A DNA stretch of 64,000 nucleotides from the NCBI GenBank assembly GCA_002238785.1, contig MPNA01000001.1, positions 186,001-250,000 on the forward strand, written 5' to 3'. Below, piece by piece: positions 17,856 through 25,156 of the stretch. The first letter of the stretch is position 1. Every line of letters begins with the position of its first letter. A program made the position numbers and the translations under genes. Below the pieces are notes generated by a model. The model made no database searches and was not told where the DNA came from. It was given only the letters and a program-made list of their open reading frames with translations. This DNA is from a bacterium OM1 bin76. GTDB taxonomy: Bacteria; Actinomycetota; Acidimicrobiia; Spongiisociales; ZC4RG35.

Positions 17856-18883
17856 ACCACCCTCCGAGTGACGCCCTTGGAGAGGCAGAACCCCGAGAAG
17901 AACACCGAGTGGGAGGCGTTTCCCTCGGTGCCCCCGCCCACCACGATCCGCAAGTCGTCGGGCGTCTCGCAAATCAAGACTCTGTCGTTCTCCACTGTCC
18001 AGTCTCCCTGGGGAATGTTGCCCTCCGGCGGGTAGTCGGACAGGGGGACCTTTCCCATTTCCCACAGGTGCTCCCGCAGGCGTCTCTTGCTCCATCCATC
18101 TCTGGCGAACACCCCGGCGTGGGCGGGGCTCATCAGCAAGGTGAGAGTCCCCCGGGAAAAGAACTGGCTGGTGGCGGTGGAACGCAGCGTCTTGGCCAGC
18201 ATCTTGGCCAAGGAGTCGGGCGTCCACCACACCGCCGTGGAGTTGATCACCGACTCGATGCCCGCCACCGAGACCGTTGAATCATCATGCTGGTAACCCA
18301 ACTGCACGTGCAGGGGTTCCCACGGGCTTGACTCCTCGTCCTCGGGCACCACCAGTGTGTACTTGGCCGGACTGCCGTGAGTGGCCTGATCCACTCCGAT
18401 ATACGCTCCTCCCAGATTGCGCATCGCCAACCGCAGGGCCCGTCCGATGGTGGCGTTGGCACGGTTCCCAGGACCCAGGAGGTTGCGGTCGGTGTTCATG
18501 TCAAGCTCCCGGCGGACCGGCCCGTTGACCACCACCAGCGGCGTGGCCGGGTTGGTGGTGGACTGGATGGCATGCAGGTTGAAGATGGGCTCGCACATGG
18601 CCGACATGGCGGCGATGATTACCGGCATGTAGGCGGGCAGGCACCCGGCCATCACCGCATTGATAGCCAGTTTCTCAACGGTGGCCACCCCCCGCTTGGG
18701 ATCGATGATCCCGACTTCCTCCCCCGGGTCTCGTCCGCTCCCGGCCACCATGGCCGCCACCCTCGCCGCAGTGGGGGGAACTATCGGAAGACCATCGGAG
18801 AGGTCCTGTCCGTGAAACCAATCCTGGACGGCGTCCAGGCCTTGATCGGTCGGACAGTCAAGCTCCCGGGACAATAGCTCCAT
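17852..18883 (-). CDS. Conserved protein of unknown function, partner of UGSC selenoprotein
   Basis: 343 residues, soluble, no signal peptide. The start region FHGQDLSDGLPIVPPT recalls proteins often encoded next to UGSC-family genes (from memory). A cysteine-containing core follows (MAGCLPAYMPVIIAAMSAMC, residues about 78-97) and VVNGPVRRELDMN. A glycine-rich end (VVGGGTEGNASHS) precedes the stop. No catalytic assignment is possible. It starts 22 bases after the UGSC stop and overlaps the acyl-CoA dehydrogenase start by four bases, so the three are probably made in fixed ratio. Confidence 0.7.
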   Translation of the reverse strand: MELLSRELDCPTDQGLDAVQDWFHGQDLSDGLPIVPPTAARVAAMVAGSGRDPGEEVGIIDPKRGVATVEKLAINAVMAGCLPAYMPVIIAAMSAMCEPIFNLHAIQSTTNPATPLVVVNGPVRRELDMNTDRNLLGPGNRANATIGRALRLAMRNLGGAYIGVDQATHGSPAKYTLVVPEDEESSPWEPLHVQLGYQHDDSTVSVAGIESVINSTAVWWTPDSLAKMLAKTLRSTATSQFFSRGTLTLLMSPAHAGVFARDGWSKRRLREHLWEMGKVPLSDYPPEGNIPQGDWTVENDRVLICETPDDLRIVVGGGTEGNASHSVFFSGFCLSKGVTRRVV

Positions 18884-18905
18884 CTAGTCACTACCCTCCG
18901 GCCAC

Positions 18906-19448
18906 TCAGGCCAGCGGACCTCGCACCGCCTCGATGAGAGGGACGATCTCATTGTCGACCGCCCACTCCACCACCGGGCGCAACTCTTCGGTGGTCATTA
19001 CTTCGGTCTGGTGGGGAAAGATCACCATCGGCAGGTCCGGCACTCCCCGGCTGGCCAGGGTGGCCCGGGCCAATTCCTCGAAAGCCTCGGTGATCAGCAC
19101 CACCGTTCCGATCCCCTGCTTTCTCAACTCGGTTCCGTCGTGGCAACTCCACGCTGTGCAAGCCCCTCAGTTGCCCAAACCCAGCACCGCAAAGTGGCTG
19201 TACCCCACCACCTGGTCTATCACTTCTTGCGGAGTGGGTTCGGAGTGCTTGATCTTCCAGTGCCGCACGTCACCGATGAAAGAGAGCCGCCGGAGGCGCT
19301 CATCCACCAAGGCGGCGATGCGGGTCATCGACTCCCAGCGGGAGTTGAGGATGCCCACGTTCAATTCCACCGCCTCCACCGGCTTGAGCGGATCGGCGGC
19401 GTCCAAGCGACGGTACTCCTCGGCTCGGGGGTCTAATAGTGCAGTCAT
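18906..19448 (-). CDS. UGSC-family selenoprotein with in-frame TGA (Sec94)
   Basis: 180 residues if TGA at 19169-19167 is read as selenocysteine. The reading frame continues without loss of sense on both sides: FAVLGLGN-U-GACTAWSCHDG, then ELRKQGIGTVV. The UGSC family is named after its Sec-Gly-Ser-Cys motif; here it is Sec-Gly-Ala-Cys. A hairpin with a G-containing loop lies 13 bases after the TGA (19139-19153), the place expected for a bacterial SECIS. Start ATG at 19448 follows GGAGG and lies three bases after the DUF4387 stop. A redox or thiol-type role is likely; the reaction is unknown. The alternative, a nonsense mutation, would leave 93 residues. Confidence 0.85.
19139..19153 (-). promoter_or_regulatory. 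Candidate bacterial SECIS hairpin
   Basis: On the coding strand, CGTGG pairs with CCACG around the loop AGTTG. The stem starts 13 bases after the UGA and the loop 18 bases after it, within the known bSECIS window. The loop has a G at position two followed by T, as expected for SelB recognition. Pairing is by inspection. Confidence 0.6.
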
Positions 19449-19451
19449 TCT

Positions 19452-19769
19452 CTACTCCTCCGGTATCTCCAGGTCGGCCAGCATCAGATGCTGGTGAGCA
19501 CCGAACACGTCTTTGCAAGCGGGGTCGGACGAGGCGATGTCCTTGACCATGGTCACCTTGAACGCCAGGGCGTTGTCCAGAAAGTAGATGCCCAGCACCT
19601 GATCGATAGTCAGTCCATAGAGAGGCGCCAGCACCTCGGCGCTGATCCGACCCGAGTCTCTCACCTGCCGGTAGGCGTCTTCGTTGTCGAAGAACACGTC
19701 GAAGGTGGTGTTGAACGGGTCGCAGTTCTTGGACCGCAGGGTCTTGGCGAAATCACGCAGGCGGGCCAT
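19452..19769 (-). CDS. DUF4387 family protein
   Basis: 105 residues, matching DUF4387 in length and content: RDFAKTLRSKNCDPF, TFDVFFDNEDAYRQV, then ALAFKVTMVK and DVFGAHQHLMLADLEIPE. DUF4387 is typically encoded next to AtuA-type proteins, as here, and the pair may form one enzyme. ATG at 19769 overlaps the AtuA stop as ATGA; the longer upstream frame is a shadow of that gene. Function is unknown. Confidence 0.85.
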   Translation of the reverse strand: MARLRDFAKTLRSKNCDPFNTTFDVFFDNEDAYRQVRDSGRISAEVLAPLYGLTIDQVLGIYFLDNALAFKVTMVKDIASSDPACKDVFGAHQHLMLADLEIPEE

Positions 19770-21163
19770 CAGCGCCCCCTGGGAAAGTCGACGATCTCGA
19801 AGGGGAAGAGTTCGAGGGGATCTTCCACCTCCAGCAGGTGCCAGACGTTGAACGAAAAAGCCGGTCCCACGTTGATGGTGGGCGGGGCGAACCGGGTGGC
19901 CAGGTTTCCGGCCGAGGTCTGACGGTTGGGATAGGGCTTGATCCAAAGCTCCATGCAGATGAAGTAGGCGAGGTTCTCGGCCAGTTCCTGGGTCTCGGCG
20001 ATGACGTCCACCAGCAGACCGATCTCATGGGGGGTGCGGCCCCGGAGAGGCTCGTTGGGACCCAGCACGCCGTTGCGCCCGTACTGGTCGAAGGTGATCG
20101 AATAGTGCTTGCCCTCGTCCAGGTGCCCGAACCTCGGCGATCCCGCGATAGTGGAGCGGATGTTGTCCAGAAACCAGTCCAAGCAGTCGATGAAGGCCGG
20201 TTCCCGCACGCCGAACACCGCAATGGTGCGATATCCCTCCCGTCGGGCGCCCTCCAATTTGACGGTATAGGGCGTATCCACCCAGATCGCCCCCTGGCTG
20301 CGCACTCCCGAACCGGGAATCTCCTGGTAGGTGGCGTCCGTCAGGTCCAGATAGCCGCCGGGGTTCTTTTCCATGAAGGGGTTGTCCCTTTCGTACATGG
20401 AGTGGCTGGCGATGGACCGGGCGGTGGCCGCCTGGGTGTCCGACACCGGGTAGACGGAGATTGCGTCCCGTTCCAAGACCCCGTAGATGGGCTCGGACGG
20501 ATCACCGGGGTGAAGCGCCAGACCGGCGCATTCGAGGACCTTGGCCATGTGGGTGGTGGCGCCGCGGGGAAATCCGGCCGCCAGTGGCGGCGCCATGTAA
20601 ATCCCCACGTCCAGGGCCCGTCCGGTGATCACACCGTCCACTCCCTGGTCCAACGCAGCCATGATCGGCTCGGGGCCCATCTGTGCCACGATGTGCTCGG
20701 AGGACTCCACATCTTCGGGGGTCAGCATCTCCGTCAGGTGAGGCGACTCCACCGCCCGGGCCGCCTTGGCGCCTGCCCTGATGCGCTCCGCCAGCATCTC
20801 CCGGTCGATTTCTCCGTCGATCACTGCGATCCGAAGGGGCAAGTCCTCCTCGGAGGTGATCTCGTCAACCCGTTCCAGGCACTCGTCCAACTGGGTGCGT
20901 CCGCCGGCGATCCCCACCGAGAACACGAAGGGGACCGCCTGTTCCTTTGCGAAACGCATGTAGGGGCGCACGTTTTCCCGGAAGTTCTCGCTGGTGAACT
21001 GGGTGCCGCTCCCCAGCATGTAGGGGCCGAAGTCCATGCCGGTGCCCTGCGAGCACACCGCATCCACTCCCCGCCGGGCGGTTTCCGCCAGAAACTCCTC
21101 CACCCGCGGGTGAACCGGGATGTGGTTCACGAATGAAAGGATGCGGAATTCGTCTCTGGGCAT
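19769..21163 (-). CDS. AtuA-like acyclic terpene utilisation family protein (DUF1446)
   Basis: 464 residues. The family is linked to catabolism of acyclic terpenes and other branched acids, and the enzyme activity is not established. Seen: FSVGIAGGRTQLDECL, MGPEPIMAALDQGVDGVITGRALDVG split over about residues 150-175, and a C-terminal domain with QYGRNGVLGPNEPL. ATG at 21163 is preferred to one five codons upstream because AAAGG precedes it. It follows the TRAP permease by 22 bases and is coupled to DUF4387. The pair probably acts early on the imported substrate or its CoA ester. Confidence 0.85.
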   Translation of the reverse strand: MPRDEFRILSFVNHIPVHPRVEEFLAETARRGVDAVCSQGTGMDFGPYMLGSGTQFTSENFRENVRPYMRFAKEQAVPFVFSVGIAGGRTQLDECLERVDEITSEEDLPLRIAVIDGEIDREMLAERIRAGAKAARAVESPHLTEMLTPEDVESSEHIVAQMGPEPIMAALDQGVDGVITGRALDVGIYMAPPLAAGFPRGATTHMAKVLECAGLALHPGDPSEPIYGVLERDAISVYPVSDTQAATARSIASHSMYERDNPFMEKNPGGYLDLTDATYQEIPGSGVRSQGAIWVDTPYTVKLEGARREGYRTIAVFGVREPAFIDCLDWFLDNIRSTIAGSPRFGHLDEGKHYSITFDQYGRNGVLGPNEPLRGRTPHEIGLLVDVIAETQELAENLAYFICMELWIKPYPNRQTSAGNLATRFAPPTINVGPAFSFNVWHLLEVEDPLELFPFEIVDFPRGR

Positions 21164-21184
21164 GGAAGAACCTTTCATGAATAG

Positions 21185-22474
21185 CTAGCCGAAGAAGAAA
21201 TTGACCGGCGCCAGGCTGAGCGGCGGGAAGAAGGCGATGATCAGCACGTCGATTATCAAGGCGGCGATGAAGGGCAGCACCGCTTTTATGAGGTCGGCCG
21301 AGGGTATCCCGGCGATCTTGGAGTTGACGAACAGGAGCACTCCATATGGAGGAGTGAGCAGACCCACTGCGATGGCGCCCATGAAGGTGACGCCGTAGTG
21401 GATGGGGTCCATGCCGACCTGTGGAGAGGTGGCGATCGGCTCAAGAATGGGATAGAGCACCAACACGATGGGAACGGTCTCCATGAAAGTGCCGATGATC
21501 AAGAGCAGCAAGATCATCATCAGGATCACCACTGCCGGAGTCGAGGAGAATCCCAGCATGAACTCGGTGAGTTGCTGGGGCACCTTGGCGAGGGTGAGGA
21601 ACCTTCCGAAGGCTTGGGCGGTGGCCACGATCGAGAACACCACGGCCGCGAATTCCGCCGACTCCTTCAGGATGTTGAAGAAGGCCTTCCATCCCATCTC
21701 CCGGTATATGAAAACCGACACCAGCAGCGAGTAGACCACCGCAACCGCGGCTGCCTCGGTGGCCGTGAACACTCCCCCCAGAATCCCTCCCATGATCACC
21801 ACCGGGAACACCAGGGCGGGAAGGGCCTTGTAGGTGGTGACGCCCAGGCGCTTGAAGCTGAGCCGCTCGGGATCGGCGTGAATTCCCGATCGGGGGCGTC
21901 TGATCCAGGCCACCAACGCCAAGGAGACCGCGATCAGGATCCCCGGTCCATACCCTCCCACGAACAATTTGGTCACCGACACGCTGGTGGCGGCGCCTGC
22001 CAGGATCATCGGAACGCTGGGAGGAACGATGATCCCGATAGAACTCGAAGCGGCGGTGACCCCCGCCGCGTAGGGGGTGGGGTAACCACCCTTTTTCATT
22101 TCCGGCACCAGCACCGACCCGATGGCGGCGGAGTCGGCGGTGGCCGAACCGGAGATCCCTCCAAAGAACATGGATCCGAAGACGTTCACATAGGCCAGAC
22201 GAAGGCGGCTGAACCCGAACAGCAGATCCACCCAGCCGATCAGACGGCGGGAAACCCCGCCCGCCAGAATGAGATTGCCGGCCAGAACGAACAGCGGAGC
22301 GGCGAACAGCACCAACGAATCGATCCCGTTGATGGAGTTTCGCACCACATCGATCAGTGAGGCCGAAGGATGTAGCAGCACCCCCACGATGGTGGCGCCA
22401 CCCAGCGACACGAAGATCGGCACTCGCAACGCCAGAAGCAAGAACAGCGTGCCGAAGACCGCCACCAACAACAT
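21185..22474 (-). CDS. dctM: TRAP transporter large permease subunit (DctM)
   Basis: 429 residues, about 12 hydrophobic segments, full length for DctM. Typical strings: LVLFAAPLFVLAGNLI, FGGISGSATADSAAIGSVL, and IIVPPSVPMILAG. It couples sodium entry to uptake of a substrate handed over by the periplasmic binding protein. The gene order P-Q-M is standard, and DctQ ends three bases before this start. The co-encoded pathway suggests that the substrate is an organic acid. Confidence 0.93.
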   Translation of the reverse strand: MLLVAVFGTLFLLLALRVPIFVSLGGATIVGVLLHPSASLIDVVRNSINGIDSLVLFAAPLFVLAGNLILAGGVSRRLIGWVDLLFGFSRLRLAYVNVFGSMFFGGISGSATADSAAIGSVLVPEMKKGGYPTPYAAGVTAASSSIGIIVPPSVPMILAGAATSVSVTKLFVGGYGPGILIAVSLALVAWIRRPRSGIHADPERLSFKRLGVTTYKALPALVFPVVIMGGILGGVFTATEAAAVAVVYSLLVSVFIYREMGWKAFFNILKESAEFAAVVFSIVATAQAFGRFLTLAKVPQQLTEFMLGFSSTPAVVILMMILLLLIIGTFMETVPIVLVLYPILEPIATSPQVGMDPIHYGVTFMGAIAVGLLTPPYGVLLFVNSKIAGIPSADLIKAVLPFIAALIIDVLIIAFFPPLSLAPVNFFFG

Positions 22475-22477
22475 GAT

Positions 22478-22978
22478 CTAGGCCTCCACGGCCATCGCCG
22501 CCCGTTCAGCATCGTCGGAAGAGCGGAACAGATCGACTATTTCATCGATCCCCAGTAGCAAAGCCAAGGCGGCGCCCACCGGAGCGGCGGCGTACTGCCA
22601 GGAGCGGGAGATCTTGGTGATGGGCATGGTCTGCCCGGAGACTTTGGTGGCGAGGACCGTCCCGTACCAGACAAAAAAGATCAGCAGGGCCCATTTGATG
22701 GCGATCGAGACTATCGATATCCAGCGGCGCTCCCGCATGATGTCGATGATCAGGTGCTTGCCCTTCATGGTGGTGGCCAGTCCCACGAACACCAGCCAGA
22801 TGAGCATGATTCTGGGCACCTCCTCGGACCAAATGATCGAAGAGTTGAAAACGTATCGCATCACCACCTGGACAAACATCAAAAGAGAGAGTCCAGCCAG
22901 CAATACGGCGAGGAGCAGTCGGAGCACCGAGATGGTGCTCCGACTGCCTCTACTAATAAGGTCGGCTACTGAGCTCAC
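22478..22978 (-). CDS. dctQ: TRAP transporter small permease subunit (DctQ)
   Basis: 166 residues with four membrane segments, the DctQ hallmark. The conserved VVMRYVFNSSIIWSEEVPR motif lies near residue 44, followed by RIMLIWLVFVGLA. GTG at 22978 is chosen because it overlaps the binding protein stop as GTGA; a frame ten codons longer exists but runs into the previous gene. It stabilises the DctM subunit in the membrane. Confidence 0.9.
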   Translation of the reverse strand: MSSVADLISRGSRSTISVLRLLLAVLLAGLSLLMFVQVVMRYVFNSSIIWSEEVPRIMLIWLVFVGLATTMKGKHLIIDIMRERRWISIVSIAIKWALLIFFVWYGTVLATKVSGQTMPITKISRSWQYAAAPVGAALALLLGIDEIVDLFRSSDDAERAAMAVEA

Positions 22979-25011
22979 GGAGCAGCCGCACGAATGCGGT
23001 CCGCCCACTCAGCCAACTCGGGCCGTTCATCATAGACACCCGCCACCGCAGTGCGGAAGGCGTCCTTGTTGACGTCGTTGACTTCCCAGCCCTGGTTCTT
23101 CAGTTCCTCGAGGTAACCGTCGTCCAGCTTGGCCGCCTCGGCGCGCTGATGGGCCGCAGCTTCAATAGCTGCCTGCTGCACCAACTGCTGAGCAGCCGGG
23201 CCGAGACCCTCAAACAGTTCGCCACCCATGAACATGAGAAGCGCCGCGTAAATGTGCTCGGTGAGCGACAGGTACTTGACGGGCGTCTCGTAGTACTTCT
23301 GAGTGACCGCCGCAAAGATCGGCGCGCCGGTCCCGTCAACCACGCCGTTCTGCAGCGACGTGAAGATCTCCGGACCGGGCAGAGGCACCGGATTGGCGCC
23401 CACCAACTCGTAGGTACGGATATAGATGTCAGACTCCGGCACCCGGAACTTCAAACCGGCCGCATCATCGGGATTGACGATGGGCCGCTGGCTGTTCATC
23501 ATCGAACGCAGACCGAACTGACCGATCGCCAACGCCTTGATGTCGACATCCTCGGCCAAAGCGAGCAGGTCGCGTCCCACCGGACCGTCGAACACCGCGT
23601 TTACGTGATCCTGGCCGTCGAACAAGAAGGGCAGGTTCACCACTCCCATCGCGGGCACGAAGCTCTCCAGCAATCCGGCGAACACCACACCGGCGTCGAT
23701 GGAACCCAACTGGGCGCCCTCGACCAACTCACGCTCGCTTCCGATCTGCGACGACGGGAACACTTCCACCGTCATCCGGCCACCGGAACGCTCTTCGACC
23801 AACTCCTTGAACCTGACGGCCGCCACATCGGCATAACCGTCAGGAGCACCCGAATGCCCGATGTTGATCGTGATCTCAGGCAAGAGGGAGACGTCAACCG
23901 CGCCGCTGGGGCTCACTGCCCGGATGCGGTCGGCCCACTCGGCCAACTCGGGACGCTCGTCATACACGCCTGCCACCGCGGTGCGGAACAGGCCCTTGTC
24001 GACATCGTTGACTTCCCAGCCCTGGTTCTTCAGTTCCTCAAGGTAGCCGTCGTCCAGCTTGGCCGCCTCGGCGCGCTGATGTGCAGCTGCCGCGGAGGCC
24101 GACTGCTCGATCAGGTCTTGGGCCTTCGGGGGCAGGCTGTCCCACAACTCGCCCGACATGAACAGGAGAAGCGCCGCGTAGATGTGTTCGGTGAGCGACA
24201 GGTACTTGACGGGCGTCTCGTAGTACTTCTGAGTGACCGCCGCAAAGATCGGCGCGCCGGTCCCGTCAACCACGCCGTTCTGCAGCGACGTGAAGATCTC
24301 CGGACCGGGCAGAGGCACCGGATTGGCGCCCACCAACTCGTAGGTACGGATATAGATGTCAGACTCGGGCACCCGGAACTTCAGACCGGCGGCGTCGGAG
24401 GGGGTGTAGATGGCCCGCTGGCTGTTCATCATCGAACGCAGACCGAACTGGCCGATCGCCAGTGCCTTGATGTCAACGTCTTCTGCCAGACCCAACAACT
24501 CGCGTCCCACCGGACCGTCGAACACCGCGTTTACGTGATCCTGGCCGTCGAACAGGAACGGCAGGTTCACCACTCCCATTTCGGGCACGAAGCTCTCCAG
24601 AATCCCGGCGAACACCACACCGGCGTCGATGGAACCCAACTGGGCGCCCTCGACCAACTCACGCTCGCTTCCGATCTGCGACGACGGGAACACTTCGACC
24701 GTGATCTGGCCACCGGAGCCTTCTTCGACCAACTCCTTGAACCTGACGGCCGCCACATCGGCATAACCGTCAGGAGCACCCGAATGCCCGATGTTGATGG
24801 TGATCTCGGGATAGTCGGGCTCGGCCGGCTCGGCCGGCTCCTCAGGCTCGGCCGGTTCTTCCGGCGTCTCAGCCGGCTCATCTGGAGTGTCAGCCGGCGC
24901 GGCAGTGGTGGTCACCGCGGCAGCGGTGGTGGCAGTGGGCTCTTCGTCTCCGTCTCCGCACGCGGCGGCCAAGAGAGCCAGAACTCCCAAAACTGCTATG
25001 AATTTTCTCAC
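22975..25011 (-). CDS. dctP: TRAP substrate-binding protein, tandem double-domain (DctP-DctP)
   Basis: 678 residues, about twice the family length. A lipoprotein signal (LGVLALLAAAC, Cys18) and a Pro/Glu-rich linker (to about residue 67) lead to two consecutive DctP domains. Domain 1 covers residues 68-377 and domain 2 378-678, with a repeat period of 310 codons. Both start with PEITINIGHSGAPDGYAD and share FRVPESDIYIRTYELVGAN, where the carboxylate-binding Arg is expected. Start GTG at 25011 follows GGAGGTAACCA, an excellent ribosome site. The two domains differ mainly in scattered blocks, so ligand range may differ or binding avidity may rise. Confidence 0.92.
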   Translation of the reverse strand: MRKFIAVLGVLALLAAACGDGDEEPTATTAAAVTTTAAPADTPDEPAETPEEPAEPEEPAEPAEPDYPEITINIGHSGAPDGYADVAAVRFKELVEEGSGGQITVEVFPSSQIGSERELVEGAQLGSIDAGVVFAGILESFVPEMGVVNLPFLFDGQDHVNAVFDGPVGRELLGLAEDVDIKALAIGQFGLRSMMNSQRAIYTPSDAAGLKFRVPESDIYIRTYELVGANPVPLPGPEIFTSLQNGVVDGTGAPIFAAVTQKYYETPVKYLSLTEHIYAALLLFMSGELWDSLPPKAQDLIEQSASAAAAHQRAEAAKLDDGYLEELKNQGWEVNDVDKGLFRTAVAGVYDERPELAEWADRIRAVSPSGAVDVSLLPEITINIGHSGAPDGYADVAAVRFKELVEERSGGRMTVEVFPSSQIGSERELVEGAQLGSIDAGVVFAGLLESFVPAMGVVNLPFLFDGQDHVNAVFDGPVGRDLLALAEDVDIKALAIGQFGLRSMMNSQRPIVNPDDAAGLKFRVPESDIYIRTYELVGANPVPLPGPEIFTSLQNGVVDGTGAPIFAAVTQKYYETPVKYLSLTEHIYAALLMFMGGELFEGLGPAAQQLVQQAAIEAAAHQRAEAAKLDDGYLEELKNQGWEVNDVNKDAFRTAVAGVYDERPELAEWADRIRAAAP
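22978..24810 (-). repeat. In-frame 930-bp tandem duplication within dctP
   Basis: Unit 1 is 24810-23881 and unit 2 is 23880-22978. Offset is exactly 930 bp, for example GGTACTTGAC ends at 23280 and 24210 on the plus strand. Long identical stretches alternate with diverged blocks, a pattern of gene conversion acting on an older duplication. Confidence 0.92.
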
Positions 25012-25052
25012 TGGTTACCTCCGTTGGCGAATAGTTTCTTTTGGGATGTCGC

Positions 25053-25080
25053 TTTCCCGGTGGTGACACCCACCGGGAAA
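25053..25080 (-). promoter_or_regulatory. Perfect hairpin in the dctP leader
   Basis: Arms TTTCCCGGTGG and CCACCGGGAAA pair perfectly (11 bp) around 6 bases, 41 bases upstream of the dctP start. No T-run follows in the dctP direction. It may be an mRNA-stabilising leader, an attenuator, or a regulator site. Confidence 0.5.
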
Positions 25081-25086
25081 TGCTTT

Positions 25087-25100
25087 GTATACCATATTAC
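25087..25100. promoter_or_regulatory. Operator-like motif shared with the mannitol operon promoter
   Basis: GTATACCATATTAC in the 145-bp divergent region between dctP and the P450 gene. The same 14-mer with one change occurs at 43845-43858 at the mtl promoter. The form recalls GntR-family sites. No regulator of this family is encoded in the window. Confidence 0.4.
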
Positions 25101-25156
25101 AGTACCGAAGATCTGGCGCTCTAGCTGGCAAAACCTGACATTCAATATTGCAATAA

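Noticed and set aside
19167-19448. UGSC gene treated as two separate short genes or a pseudogene
   Set aside because: Both halves lie in the same frame with a family motif centred on the TGA, and a suitably spaced hairpin follows; recoding explains it better.
19838-21136. 432-codon plus-strand frame opposite AtuA
   Set aside because: Shadow frame with His/Gly-rich improbable composition; AtuA is a clear family match.
22975-25011. dctP duplication as an assembly artefact
   Set aside because: The two units differ in many blocks, which a misassembly of one unit would not produce; long reads would still be decisive.
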